A stretch of DNA of 64,000 nucleotides from positions 19,334 through 83,333 of IMG/VR virus record IMGVR_UViG_3300008954_003554. One strand, written 5' to 3'. The translations under genes and the position numbers were made by a program. The stretch comes from a virus. The notes beneath the pieces were generated by a model. The model was given only the letters and a program-made list of their open reading frames with translations. It did no database searches and was not told where the DNA came from. Of this stretch, positions 37,555 through 47,257 are shown one piece after another. Numbering within the stretch: position 1 is the stretch's first letter; the number at the start of each line of letters is the position of its first letter.

Positions 37555-38736
37555 GTGAAATATTTAAAAAATATTATTCTGACAGAGAGGGATCTAAGAA
37601 GTATTATCTCTGATAATATACTTTCTGAAAAAAGATTTTATTCTTACGACGGGCCCAGGCGTGCAGGATTTCAAACTTCTGGAGAAGCGGCGTGTAGTGT
37701 TGCAGGCGCAGTAGGTACCAGAATATCGAGTGACAAAGCTAGGATAAAGGCTGGTATCATACTCGGAGTCGGGGTCGATGACGATGACCCGATAGCCAAA
37801 GAAACCTTTGTATCTGATCCGATTAGAAAGAGTGAGTCAGCGGCTGCAATAGGGAGCGATTCAGAGGTAGACGCTGATAGGATGTGGAAGATGACTATTG
37901 GGTATGCTGACGGAGATGGGCCTCAGGCTAACAAACACATGCTAGCACTTTTCATCCTACCAAAACCCGATGAGATTACAATCAGGGCTGCAGAAACTGC
38001 GGAAGACGATGAGGGAGATGAGGTTGTGTTGACCCCGGCGGTAACTACTCCCGGAAGCACTTTAAGATTTATTCTAAGGTACGCAAATAGTGACGGTTCT
38101 CCCATCACCGACGACAGCGGGCACATAGCAGTTGATCCACACACGGGGGCAGTGACTGACAACGATGATAAGTGGTTTAAATCTGTTGTTCCAATAGCTT
38201 TTGAGTGGATGGCACGGTATGTTAATAATGTTGAACTGTGTGATGAAAGGACCCGGGCAAGCATTAGTCGCAGGTCTGGAAGAACTGGGGGGACTACGGG
38301 CGTTTATGCTGCAGGAGCCCTCGCGTTGTCATCGTGGTGGGACGGAGACAGGGATACAGGGCTGCCCGTAAGAGCAGCTTCAGATATTGAAGCCCCCGCC
38401 CGACGGGTTCTTGTTGTGTCCAGAATGACTAGCACTGTGAACGAAAAGCTCGAACAAAAAGCTTCAGGCCTGAGGCGCTGGAGGGTTGATGTAACAGAGA
38501 GTGGAACTCATGTCTATCTTATTCCAACGGGTACCTTCCAGAAAGACAACTCTTATGCAACATCAGCCCGTGAAGATTACAGCACCAACAAAGCAAGAGT
38601 TGGGAGTGCCGATGCGGCCATGCGTAAATTTGGATCCCACGGAAATTTTAAAACATTTTTACAAATTTTAACAAAAGTTTGTGAAGAGCTGGGGGAAAAT
38701 GATCCAGGCTCGACTCTTATTGATATGTCAAGATAG
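37555..38736 (+). CDS. Leader-bearing protein, 393 aa
   Basis: GTG 37555, seven bases after the previous stop. MKYLKNIILTERDLRSIISD is a shifted leader (LTERDLRSIISDNIL). The body is unassigned alpha/beta (LRFILRYANSDGSPITDDSG). Its 3' end faces the minus-strand metallopeptidase gene nine bases away. Confidence 0.76.
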   Translation: MKYLKNIILTERDLRSIISDNILSEKRFYSYDGPRRAGFQTSGEAACSVAGAVGTRISSDKARIKAGIILGVGVDDDDPIAKETFVSDPIRKSESAAAIGSDSEVDADRMWKMTIGYADGDGPQANKHMLALFILPKPDEITIRAAETAEDDEGDEVVLTPAVTTPGSTLRFILRYANSDGSPITDDSGHIAVDPHTGAVTDNDDKWFKSVVPIAFEWMARYVNNVELCDERTRASISRRSGRTGGTTGVYAAGALALSSWWDGDRDTGLPVRAASDIEAPARRVLVVSRMTSTVNEKLEQKASGLRRWRVDVTESGTHVYLIPTGTFQKDNSYATSAREDYSTNKARVGSADAAMRKFGSHGNFKTFLQILTKVCEELGENDPGSTLIDMSR

Positions 38737-38744
38737 AAATATCC

Positions 38745-39164
38745 CTAGATAAGCTTTTTGTGTAAATTTTCATATATCTTTTTTCTGCCCGGTTTTTTTG
38801 CATAAAGCTTTATAAGCTCACCCGCCCTGGCATTTGCTTGATCTTCGTGAAAACCTCCGGCATCTCTAATGTTGCCGTGCAATAAATCTTGTTCATCTTG
38901 CATCATGTGCGTCATTTCGTGGGCGATGGATCTCAGGACATCGACTGTGGCACGATTTTTTCCATAGATTCTAATTTCACCATCTCCAACCATGTAAGCA
39001 GCGGTTGTTGATATTGAGTATGGCTCTCTCTCTGAGACTATATAGACATTACAATTACCGTGAATTGGGAGTGATTCACAGCAGAATATAATAAAGTCAC
39101 CTATTAACAGTGCTTTTTCTGGATCTATTTCAAGATCTTGGGAAATAAATAGTTTTCTTTTCAT
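38745..39164 (-). CDS. HExxH metallopeptidase-like protein, minus strand
   Basis: 139 residues. The zinc motif AHEMTHMMQDEQ has H82, E83, H86, and the downstream GGFHEDQANARAGELIKLY supplies a possible third ligand (E107 or a neighbour). Small single-domain putative zinc peptidase as in SprT/minigluzincin-type families. It lies alone on the minus strand in a plus-strand region, suggesting separate regulation or acquisition. Substrate unknown. Confidence 0.75.
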   Translation of the reverse strand: MKRKLFISQDLEIDPEKALLIGDFIIFCCESLPIHGNCNVYIVSEREPYSISTTAAYMVGDGEIRIYGKNRATVDVLRSIAHEMTHMMQDEQDLLHGNIRDAGGFHEDQANARAGELIKLYAKKPGRKKIYENLHKKLI

Positions 39165-39432
39165 ATTATTTTTTTCAATATTTGTGTAAACGGTTTTCTT
39201 TCCTGTGTACTATTTAATTATACAGGGACAGAGGATTAGGTCAGACCTTTTTCATTTTGAATTTAGGAGAAATGAGATGAAATTTGTAATTTATAGGTAA
39301 ACATATTCAAACAGTAATTCAATAGAAAGGTGAAATATCTTTAAGCTTTTCTTTGAAACTTAAAACTAAACGTATTAGGTGAAAGAGGTGTAGATATTTC
39401 CTCCTTTAGTAACCAACACCTTAAAATAAAAA
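39165..39432. other. 268-bp intergenic region with leader-like signals
   Basis: Holds GTGTAA (39184) with TACTAT 18 bases on, TATTTAATTATA (39212), a 7-codon frame after TAGGAGA (39277-39300, MKFVIYR), and two inverted repeats: GAAATATCT/AGATATTTC and AGGTGT/ACACCT (39386/39416). It could be a regulated 5' leader of the gene at 39433. Confidence 0.4.
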
Positions 39433-39699
39433 ATGACAGATCAAATATTAATAAAGATAAAAATGTTGGAACAGGGAATATTGCCTGCTAGAACGGGACG
39501 GGATTTAGTAAAAATGCTAGAGTCAATCCCAAAAGATGAAAGAAGAGAATTTAAAAGAAAATTTAGAAAAGCTTGGAGAAAAATTGCCAAAAAAGATCCT
39601 GACCTTAAGTTTCCAATGGGACTAGGAAACAAAAAGCCCACCAGAGAGCAAAAGATACAAAGAGTTTCAAGAGTTTATATGAATGCCGCGAAAAAGTAA
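39433..39699 (+). CDS. Small basic protein, 88 aa
   Basis: MTDQILIKIKMLEQGILPAR, then a very Lys/Arg-rich helix-turn region (RREFKRKFRKAWRKIAKKDP). Probably nucleic-acid binding by charge. Overlaps the next gene by 17 bases. Confidence 0.68.
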   Translation: MTDQILIKIKMLEQGILPARTGRDLVKMLESIPKDERREFKRKFRKAWRKIAKKDPDLKFPMGLGNKKPTREQKIQRVSRVYMNAAKK

Positions 39700-39952
39700 A
39701 AGAAAAAGTAAAATTAAAAAAGAAGAACCCGGGATCATCGAGCACAAGGGTTTTACTGTAGGTCAAAAAATATGGTCAAAATATCTGACTGGTAAAATTA
39801 TATCAGGTGTAATTACCAGATTTATTCTTGCAGAGGGTCAAGAAGAGGCAATAGAGATAATTACCGAAGACATGGGGTATAGAACAGTCAGGCTTTCTGA
39901 GTCTAGTGAGAATAGAATTATAAAGAGAAGAAATAAAGGTTTTCAGTTGTAG
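39683..39952 (+). CDS. Basic SH3-like protein, 89 aa
   Basis: MPRKSKRKSKIKKEEPGIIE, then FTVGQKIWSKYLTGKIISGV, a VGxKI barrel-like strand pattern. Ends ten bases inside the convergent serine protease gene. Confidence 0.66.
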   Translation: MPRKSKRKSKIKKEEPGIIEHKGFTVGQKIWSKYLTGKIISGVITRFILAEGQEEAIEIITEDMGYRTVRLSESSENRIIKRRNKGFQL

Positions 39953-40722
39953 TCTACGCTGTTTCTATCAAGAAAATCCCTAATATTTTCTACTCCGACA
40001 CCCATTCCGACAGCTGGAAATCTTGGATCCGCCATCTGTATCATTCCTATAACTTCAAATCTAGAGTTGAGAATAAGGCTCCCAGAGCTTCCAAATATTG
40101 CAGGAGTGGTGAAGAAGCAAATGCCGCTCAAATCACATCCAGAAAAATTTCCATCGAAGTGGGGGGCAGCACCTTCTGATCGAATAGAGAGCGGGGCTGA
40201 TATTGTATAGACGTCGCTTCCTATTTCCGGCATAGAGCTAGCAATTCTAATTTTTCTAAATGCTGGCATGTCTGACTTTATTAGACATAGATCATTCTCT
40301 TCGTCTATGTCAACAATCTCTGCGGACCAGATTGCTCCATAGAAGTCTGTTACCGTTAGCTCTGTTTTCATTTGAAACAACATGTTAAGCAAGTATGTAT
40401 CCGGAGAGTCTGACTCTGGGTTGTCACAAAAATGACCTGCAGTTAAAATAAGGGACTCGCCTGTCTCTAGTTCAGAAAATATCATCCCGGAGGCAGAGCT
40501 ACCTTCGACTACTACACTATCACAGTCCCCTGTATCAGATTCACAATCATCATATATGATAGATTTTGATATATTTAAACTAACAAAATTTTCTGTTGGG
40601 AACTTTGTTATTTTCGGGGGCGTCTTGTCTATAACAAATGACACCATCGAAACTATAAGAGATAAAAATAAACATAGAATTAAAATTCTTAGAAGTTTTT
40701 CTTTTAATCCTATGCTTTCCAC
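39943..40722 (-). CDS. Membrane-anchored trypsin-like serine protease, minus strand
   Basis: 259 residues. N-terminal membrane helix (LRILILCLFLSLIVSMVSFV, 11-30), so the protease domain is exported. Catalytic triad: H97 in LTAGHFC, D144 in ENDLCLIK, S213 in FGSSGSLI (GxSG form). Two Cys pairs are likely disulfides. Chymotrypsin/HtrA-like proteases occur in some large marine phages; a role in envelope remodelling or lysis is inferred. Confidence 0.85.
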   Translation of the reverse strand: MESIGLKEKLLRILILCLFLSLIVSMVSFVIDKTPPKITKFPTENFVSLNISKSIIYDDCESDTGDCDSVVVEGSSASGMIFSELETGESLILTAGHFCDNPESDSPDTYLLNMLFQMKTELTVTDFYGAIWSAEIVDIDEENDLCLIKSDMPAFRKIRIASSMPEIGSDVYTISAPLSIRSEGAAPHFDGNFSGCDLSGICFFTTPAIFGSSGSLILNSRFEVIGMIQMADPRFPAVGMGVGVENIRDFLDRNSVDYN

Positions 40723-40804
40723 GATATTTATCTCACTTTTAAAATTTTAAATTCTCTGCCATTCTCTTTTATAGTTTGTCTATCTCTATTAAATATGTAT
40801 TATC

Positions 40805-41281
40805 ATGAAATTACGAGACGAAAATTTTCTAAGAGACTATATTAGGAACATTATTAGAGAAAGAAAATATGATTCTATTTCTTGCGGAATAGTGGTCGTA
40901 AAAAAATTTGGAAACAAATGGAAGCCCCTTGCGCTGATTGTCGGCAGCAAGATAGATATTCCCAAAGGAAGGGTTGAAGATGGCGAAAATACGCTAGAGA
41001 CTGCGACTAGGGAGACTTATGAAGAGTCGGGAATTTCTGATCTTAATTTTTCCTGGGGAAGGGATTTCCTTAGGGTTCAAAACATGGTTGTATATCTTGC
41101 ATCAACAACGCAGGAACCTAAAATAATTCCAAACCCTGTTACCGGTCGAATGGAACATGATTTTTGGAAGTGGATGGATTGGGAGGATATGATATCAAGA
41201 AGTAGTCCCAAGATAAGGCACTCTCTTAGGTGGGCAAAAAGAAAAATTCAGCAAAATGATTTATTGACATCAGTTTTTTAA
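40805..41281 (+). CDS. NUDIX hydrolase with leader-like N-terminus
   Basis: 158 residues. Full Nudix box GRVEDGE-x7-RETYEESGI (55-77), which binds Mg and hydrolyses nucleoside diphosphate-linked compounds such as damaged dNTPs, NAD(H) or mRNA caps. The first 20 residues (MKLRDENFLRDYIRNIIRER) look like the packaging leader, so this enzyme may travel in the head. Starts a mostly A+T-rich operon with the YeaH-SpoVR-PrkA trio. Confidence 0.88.
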   Translation: MKLRDENFLRDYIRNIIRERKYDSISCGIVVVKKFGNKWKPLALIVGSKIDIPKGRVEDGENTLETATRETYEESGISDLNFSWGRDFLRVQNMVVYLASTTQEPKIIPNPVTGRMEHDFWKWMDWEDMISRSSPKIRHSLRWAKRKIQQNDLLTSVF

Positions 41282-41317
41282 TTATAATGTATTGGACAGG
41301 TGGAAATAAATATAAAC

Positions 41318-42493
41318 ATGTCGATATTCAAATCAAACCCAAGGCATGCAGATAGATCAGCATCAGACAGGTCTCGTCATAAGAAAAAGATAGCGCATGC
41401 CATAAGAGAGGGAATTCATCATATTGTATCTGATGAGTCAATTATTGGAAAAGATGGAAAGAAAAAAATCAAAATCCCAGTCAGGGGAATTAAAGAATAT
41501 AGGTTTGTATTTGGGGATAACAACAGAAAAAAAGTAGGTTCGGCACCGGGAAAGGATATCTCAAGGGGACAGCGGATAGGACAGTCTGATCAGCAGCAGC
41601 AAGGGTCAGGAAACAAACCGGGAAATGAAGAGGGTGAGGAGTATTACGAAGTAGAAATAACCCTAGAAGAGTTAAGTGAATATCTTTTTGATAGCCTTAA
41701 GCTTCCCGATATTGAAAAAAAGAAATTCAAAAGCATAGTTGGAGAAAAATATAAAAGATCAGGATACAGAAAAAAAGGTATTCGTCCCAGGCTGTCGAAG
41801 AAACAAACACTTATTAATAAAATAAAGCGTAGAAAAAAAGCCTATTTTGAAAATAGTGAAGATGAGAATGAAAGATTTCCATTCCACAAAGATGATTTAA
41901 AATATCATCATATTAAAACTAAACCAAAAGAAGTAACAAGCGCTGTTATATTTTTTATGATGGATGTTTCTGGATCCATGACGCAGACAAAAAAGTTCAT
42001 GGCACGATCTTTTTTCTTTCTCTTGTATCATTTCTTGAGAGCAAAATATAATAATGTTGAAATAGTTTTCATATCTCACACAACAGTTGCCAAAGAAGTT
42101 TCTGAAGATGAGTTCTTTACAAGAGGAGCTAGCGGGGGTACCAAAATATCTTCTGCTCTAGAGCTATGTCTTGACATTGTCAATAAGCGTTTTCATCCTT
42201 CCGCGTGGAATATATACACTTTTCACTGTTCAGACGGAGATAATTGGACCGATGATAATGAAAAGTGTGTTTCACTTTCTAGAACTATCAAATCACTTTC
42301 ACAACTTTACTGTTTTGTTGAAATAACACCTGAAATATTTGAAAATGATGGAAATACAACCTTTGGATTTTCCCAAGAAAGTAAAATATCCAACTCATAC
42401 ACACCGATGAAAGATTCTAAATTTAAAATAGTAAACCTGTTTCACAGTGATGACATATGGAAAGAATTTAAAAGAATATTTGGAGGAAGCTAG
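41318..42493 (+). CDS. yeaH: YeaH/YhbH family protein (DUF444, VWA-like)
   Basis: 391 residues from ATG 41318 (MSIFKSNPRHADRSASDRSR); a GTG at 41300 is also possible. Basic N-terminus and Gln-rich linker typical of DUF444, then a VWA-like domain with D216-x-S218-x-S220 (FMMDVSGSM) and a later GGTKISSALE. Directly abuts SpoVR and then PrkA. In bacteria the YeaG(PrkA)-YeaH-YcgB(SpoVR) set acts in nitrogen starvation and stationary-phase stress or sporulation. A complete set in a phage is unusual. Confidence 0.88.
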   Translation: MSIFKSNPRHADRSASDRSRHKKKIAHAIREGIHHIVSDESIIGKDGKKKIKIPVRGIKEYRFVFGDNNRKKVGSAPGKDISRGQRIGQSDQQQQGSGNKPGNEEGEEYYEVEITLEELSEYLFDSLKLPDIEKKKFKSIVGEKYKRSGYRKKGIRPRLSKKQTLINKIKRRKKAYFENSEDENERFPFHKDDLKYHHIKTKPKEVTSAVIFFMMDVSGSMTQTKKFMARSFFFLLYHFLRAKYNNVEIVFISHTTVAKEVSEDEFFTRGASGGTKISSALELCLDIVNKRFHPSAWNIYTFHCSDGDNWTDDNEKCVSLSRTIKSLSQLYCFVEITPEIFENDGNTTFGFSQESKISNSYTPMKDSKFKIVNLFHSDDIWKEFKRIFGGS

Positions 42494-43810
42494 ATGTCTG
42501 ACTGGTCAATGAAAGATTTAGAAACCTGGGATGAGAAGATTATACAGATTGCCAAGGGATATAATTTAGATTGGTTTCCAATAAACTATGAAATATCCGA
42601 CTACTATGACATGATTGGTAGCATGGTATATCATGGGATGCCATCACACTACGGTCACTGGTCTTATGGAAAATCATTTGAAAGAACTCATTTAAACTAT
42701 AATTTTGGGATGACTGGGTTGCCATACGAGCTTATAATCAATTCGAATCCATCGATTGCGTATCTTATGAAAGAAAATCCTCTATACCTTCAGATATTGA
42801 TTATGGCTCACTGTATTGGACATTCTGATTTTTTTAAAAATAGTAGAATATTTTCACACACAAGGCCCGGGGACATTGTTACCAAGCTTAGAAGTGCAAA
42901 AAAGAGAATTCAAAAATATTCTGAAGATCCGGGTATTGGAATGGAAAAAGTAGAGAAGACTCTTGACTCTCTAAGGTCGATACAGTATCAAACGAGCAGA
43001 TTTAATCTTCCTCAGCTTTCACATGTAGAGAAAAAAAGAAGAATTGTAGAAAAAATAAATAAAACTAGTTCAAAAAAAGAAAGTGCAAAACTTAGAGAGA
43101 GTCTAGATAGGATTCCAGTTGAGCCAGAAACAGATCTTTTATGGACAATTCTTGAATTTGGAAACCACATACCCGAATGGAAAAAAGATATTATAAACAT
43201 AGTAAGAGAAGAATCTCTCTACTTTATACCCCAGATTAGAACAAAAATTTTAAATGAAGGGTGGGCCAGTTTTTGGCACTATAGAATATTAAATGATCTA
43301 AATCTGCCTCAAAAGTATCATATTCCATTTTTAAGAAGTCACAATCAAGTAATTAGACCCCATTTGGGTGGAATTAATCCGTATCATTTGGGATTTTATT
43401 TATTTGACAAGGTAGAGAAAAGAGACGGAATAGAGGAATGTTTTCTAATTAGAGAAATACATGATGATGCCTCTGCAATTAGGTTCCTATTGGAACAAGA
43501 AGATTGTGAAAATTTAAACCTATTCTCCTATTCAAAGAAAAAAAAGCTAACTTCAATAGACGATGTCTCTGATGACGTGGGGTGGAGAAACATTAAGAAT
43601 GATCTAGTAATGACAACAGGGGTTAACTCTATCCCTGTAATCGGAGTTGATGAAATTTTATCTGATGGTACTTTAATTTTATTACACGACCATGACGGAA
43701 GAGATTTAGAGTTAAATTATGCCGAAGAGGTTGTCGAGCATATTAGATATTTATGGGATAGAGATGTTAAGCTGTTTACGATTATCGAAGAAGAAACGTG
43801 GGAAATCTAA
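42494..43810 (+). CDS. spoVR: SpoVR family protein
   Basis: 438 residues, starting right after the YeaH stop with GGAGGAAGCT as ribosome site. SpoVR hallmarks: DWFPINYEISDYYDMIGSMV, HYGHWSYGKSFE, LNYNFGMTGLPYELIINSNP (near IAYLMKENP) and NEGWASFWHYRILNDL. SpoVR affects spore cortex in Bacillus; its biochemical role is unknown. Here it is at or slightly below normal length (~470-510). Confidence 0.92.
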   Translation: MSDWSMKDLETWDEKIIQIAKGYNLDWFPINYEISDYYDMIGSMVYHGMPSHYGHWSYGKSFERTHLNYNFGMTGLPYELIINSNPSIAYLMKENPLYLQILIMAHCIGHSDFFKNSRIFSHTRPGDIVTKLRSAKKRIQKYSEDPGIGMEKVEKTLDSLRSIQYQTSRFNLPQLSHVEKKRRIVEKINKTSSKKESAKLRESLDRIPVEPETDLLWTILEFGNHIPEWKKDIINIVREESLYFIPQIRTKILNEGWASFWHYRILNDLNLPQKYHIPFLRSHNQVIRPHLGGINPYHLGFYLFDKVEKRDGIEECFLIREIHDDASAIRFLLEQEDCENLNLFSYSKKKKLTSIDDVSDDVGWRNIKNDLVMTTGVNSIPVIGVDEILSDGTLILLHDHDGRDLELNYAEEVVEHIRYLWDRDVKLFTIIEEETWEI

Positions 43811-43864
43811 TGCAAAGGGTTTATATTTCCATAATTCAAAGTAAAATCTCATATAGAGGATCAG

Positions 43865-45796
43865 ATGCCTGATAAGAACAAATTTTTAAAAATCATAGAA
43901 GATCAAAGAAAAGGAAAAAAGAAAGAAAAGTTTTCTGGTAATTTCCTAGAGTATCTTAATATTATAAAGGAAAATCCTGAGACAACTCAGACGGCTCATC
44001 AGAGACTCTACAGGAAGATTGAAAGCTTTGGTGTGAGTGAGATAGATCGATCTGACCCTAGATTCCAGGGGGTTTTTTGCGGAGAAAAAGTTAAAACATA
44101 TGAATATTTCAAAGATGAATTTTTTGGAATGGAAAATGTAATTTCAAAAATAATGAGATTTCTTAGGTCTGCTGCACACAGAGGTGAAGAGAGCAGGCAG
44201 GTTCTTCTCCTTCTTGGCCCAGTTGGTGCAGGTAAATCAGCGCTGACAGAGCATGTAAAAAAATCGCTCGAAGGGGAGAGGTTTTATCATTTATCAGGAG
44301 ATCCCCAGAAAGGGGAGCCCCTCCAGTTGATCCCTAGAAACCTAAGGGAAAAATTTGAAGAAATTCTAGGTGTAAAAATAGAGGGAGATATCAGTCCCGT
44401 TGCCAGATTTAAGCTCCTCGAAGAGTTCAAGGGAAAATATGAGAATTTTCCTGTTGTAGAATCAAGCTTTTCCCAGAGAGCTCGTAGAGGGATAGCTGTT
44501 GTTCCTCCCATGGATCCAAATAGTCAGGACACCAGCGTTCTAATAGGGTCGGAAGATATATCTAAATTAGACTTATATCCAGAAGACGATCCCAGAACGC
44601 TATCTCTCAATGGAGCTTTTAACGTCGGAAATAGGGGAATCGTAGAGTTTGTTGAAATTTTTAAAAATGAAATAGAGTTTTTACATACCATTATTACGGC
44701 AACACAGGAAAAAAGAGTACCTAGCCCGGGAAAAAATGCTATGATTCACTTCGACGGTGTGATACTTTCTCACTGTAATGAAGCTGAGTGGAATAAGTTT
44801 CAAAGTGAACATACTAATGAGGCAATCTTAGATAGGATTGTTATGATTAGAGTTCCATACGTTCTTGAGCTAGATCAAGAAATTAAAATATATGAAAAGA
44901 TGATATCTCGATCAGACTTTTCGGCACACATTGCTCCTCATACCCTTAGAGTTGCCTCAATGTTTTCTGTTGCCTCTAGGCTCAGGGAGTCTCAAAAGTG
45001 CGATATTTTAACAAAAATGAAAATCTATAACGGAGAAGATGTTATAGAAAAGGGAAGAGTCAAAAGCATAGACATTACAGATCTAAGAGAGGAATCCCAC
45101 GATGAAGGAATGAGCGGAATATCTACAAGATTTATAATGAAATCCCTAGATAATGCCCTATCCGATTCAGAAAAAGGAATGGTTACACCTATTTCGGTAG
45201 TCGACGCCCTTGTCAAGCAAGTGAAAGAACAGGTAGTCTCAGAAGAAGAAAGAACAAGATTGCTAGAAATTCTACAAAAAACAATTAGAGAAGAGTATCT
45301 TAAAATCCTAGAAAATGAAATCGCAAAAGCGTTTGTCACCGCTTACGAAGAGCAGGCACAATCACTTTTTGATTCTTATCTCGATAATGCTGAAGCATAC
45401 ACTACTAGAAAAAATCTAAAAGATCGCGTTACAAAAGAAGAAAGAGATCCAGATGAGCATTTCATGAGAGCAATTGAAGAACAGATTGGAATATCGGGAT
45501 CTTCTCGCGATGGATTTAGATCAGATGTCACAGCATATATGTTTGCTAAAATGAGAAGAGGTGAAAAAGTAGAGTATAAAACTTATACCCCTCTCAAAGA
45601 AGCGATTGAATCTTATTTAATATCTTCAGTAAAAGATATAGCTAGAATTGTTACAAAGAGTAAATCAAGGGACGATGATCAAAAGAAGAAATATAGTGAA
45701 ATGATCCAGACCCTCATAGATGAATATGGTTACAATAAAGATTCTGCAGAGGAAATTTTAACTTATGCAGCTAACAATCTCTGGAGAGATTCATAA
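43865..45796 (+). CDS. prkA: PrkA/YeaG serine kinase-family AAA+ protein
   Basis: 643 residues, full length. The N-terminal PrkA AAA domain has Walker A GPVGAGKS (118-125); characteristic segments include FFGMENVISKIMRFLRSAAH, SLNGAFNVGNRGIVEFVEIF and DGVILSHCNEAEWNKF. PrkA proteins were reported as serine kinases and also act as ATP-dependent proteases in Bacillus. With SpoVR and YeaH it forms the complete three-gene stress module. Confidence 0.92.
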   Translation: MPDKNKFLKIIEDQRKGKKKEKFSGNFLEYLNIIKENPETTQTAHQRLYRKIESFGVSEIDRSDPRFQGVFCGEKVKTYEYFKDEFFGMENVISKIMRFLRSAAHRGEESRQVLLLLGPVGAGKSALTEHVKKSLEGERFYHLSGDPQKGEPLQLIPRNLREKFEEILGVKIEGDISPVARFKLLEEFKGKYENFPVVESSFSQRARRGIAVVPPMDPNSQDTSVLIGSEDISKLDLYPEDDPRTLSLNGAFNVGNRGIVEFVEIFKNEIEFLHTIITATQEKRVPSPGKNAMIHFDGVILSHCNEAEWNKFQSEHTNEAILDRIVMIRVPYVLELDQEIKIYEKMISRSDFSAHIAPHTLRVASMFSVASRLRESQKCDILTKMKIYNGEDVIEKGRVKSIDITDLREESHDEGMSGISTRFIMKSLDNALSDSEKGMVTPISVVDALVKQVKEQVVSEEERTRLLEILQKTIREEYLKILENEIAKAFVTAYEEQAQSLFDSYLDNAEAYTTRKNLKDRVTKEERDPDEHFMRAIEEQIGISGSSRDGFRSDVTAYMFAKMRRGEKVEYKTYTPLKEAIESYLISSVKDIARIVTKSKSRDDDQKKKYSEMIQTLIDEYGYNKDSAEEILTYAANNLWRDS

Positions 45797-45808
45797 GTTT
45801 AATTTAAA

Positions 45809-47203
45809 ATGAATGTAAATATTTTAAATAGAGAGGAAATAAAAAGCTCTATAATAAAAAATAGTAAAAGTCTAATTGACATAGGGAAAGAAGAGACTCT
45901 TATCGGATTTAGTTCTTTTAAGCCCATTATTACACAGAACGGAATTCAATCTGCTATTTTTACCAGATCAGGGGATAGGATTTTTGATAAAATAATAAAG
46001 CCTACTATTATTATAGATTGTATTGATGCAGAGCTTTCTGTCCCTGGGTCTGGAGATATATCTTTAGATATAACTTCAAGATTAATTTATAACCTCTACG
46101 GAAAAATAGGAACAGGAATAGATTTTAAAGACTATTCAAAAATTTCAAATAATTTTCTATCTTTTTGCATAGAGGCAATAAGAGATATAGGTTATCATCC
46201 TACAAAAAAAGACTTACAAAAGCTAATAAATCAAGAAAACAAAGATCCCTTTATTAGAAGCGTGATCAAAAGTTGTATCGATTTATCAGGCGCCAGACGA
46301 GAGATAACATGCAGAGTTTCTAATTCTTTTGAAACAATGATAAAAGTTGAAGAAGGTTATAAGTTTCCTATAAAACCCTATCAGGGATTTGTTTCCGAAA
46401 AATGGAAAAAGAACAATGTCGCAGTCATTACAATAGACGGGGCAGTTGTAGAAATATCAGAGATACATCACGTCCTAGAAAAATGTAGTGAAAAAGAAAT
46501 ACCTGCAATTATTTTTTGTAGAAATTTTTCTCCTGATGTTTTAAATACCCTTTATGTAAATAAAAGACGAGGAACTCTTGATATTATTCCAGTTGAAATA
46601 TCAATAGAAGACGAGACGCTTAATATGCTAAAAGACATATGCGTTGTTTCTGGTTCGAGATTGATTAGCTCCGACATGGGAGATCTAATATCTTCTTCAG
46701 TTAGGAAAGGATTGATATATGTCGACTCAGTAGAGATGACTGAGGATTATGTTAAGATATTTAATAGAAAAACTGAAAAAGACTCTCGTGAGCATCTGAG
46801 GTTTTTAAAAAATAAAAGAAGTAAAGCTGATCCGCAGGTCCAGCCCTATATCGATGATAGAATAAAATCCATGACTTGTGAGTCAGTTTCGATTTCTATC
46901 GGACAAGATCAATTAAATCGAAATAAAGTTACTGTGGAAAAAATTGATAGCTTCTTAAGATCTTTAAAAACTTTTTTTAGAACCGGATGTGTTGATACAG
47001 TAGAGTTTGAAAAAGTCCTATTAAAAAGAAAAAAAATATCAGAAAATATAGAAAAAATTCTAATTGATTCAATTATAAATGCTATCAAATCCTCTAATAA
47101 AAAAATTATTTCTGTTGGTTCGGTTGTAAAGGCGTTGAAAATCTCTATGTCAACAGCTAATTCTATTTTTTCTACTTCAGTTATTCTGGCTGATGATAGT
47201 TAA
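45809..47203 (+). CDS. Divergent GroEL-like chaperonin
   Basis: 464 residues, shorter than GroEL (~545). The apical domain is recognisable: YQGFVSEKWKKNNVAVITID (opening like GyxSPYF...), IPAIIFCRNFSPDVLNTLYV, NKRRGTLDIIPVEI, then LNMLKDICVVSGSRLISSDM matching the LeDiAiLTGG region. The equatorial ATP-binding GDGTT motif is not evident, so ATP use is uncertain. Phage chaperonins exist (e.g. phage EL) and some are single-ring. It may fold head or fibre proteins or a phage client. Confidence 0.8.
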   Translation: MNVNILNREEIKSSIIKNSKSLIDIGKEETLIGFSSFKPIITQNGIQSAIFTRSGDRIFDKIIKPTIIIDCIDAELSVPGSGDISLDITSRLIYNLYGKIGTGIDFKDYSKISNNFLSFCIEAIRDIGYHPTKKDLQKLINQENKDPFIRSVIKSCIDLSGARREITCRVSNSFETMIKVEEGYKFPIKPYQGFVSEKWKKNNVAVITIDGAVVEISEIHHVLEKCSEKEIPAIIFCRNFSPDVLNTLYVNKRRGTLDIIPVEISIEDETLNMLKDICVVSGSRLISSDMGDLISSSVRKGLIYVDSVEMTEDYVKIFNRKTEKDSREHLRFLKNKRSKADPQVQPYIDDRIKSMTCESVSISIGQDQLNRNKVTVEKIDSFLRSLKTFFRTGCVDTVEFEKVLLKRKKISENIEKILIDSIINAIKSSNKKIISVGSVVKALKISMSTANSIFSTSVILADDS

Positions 47204-47257
47204 TAAATATTTTACTTGTACATCTATTGTGAGTAATTTTATCTTACGGAGGAAATA

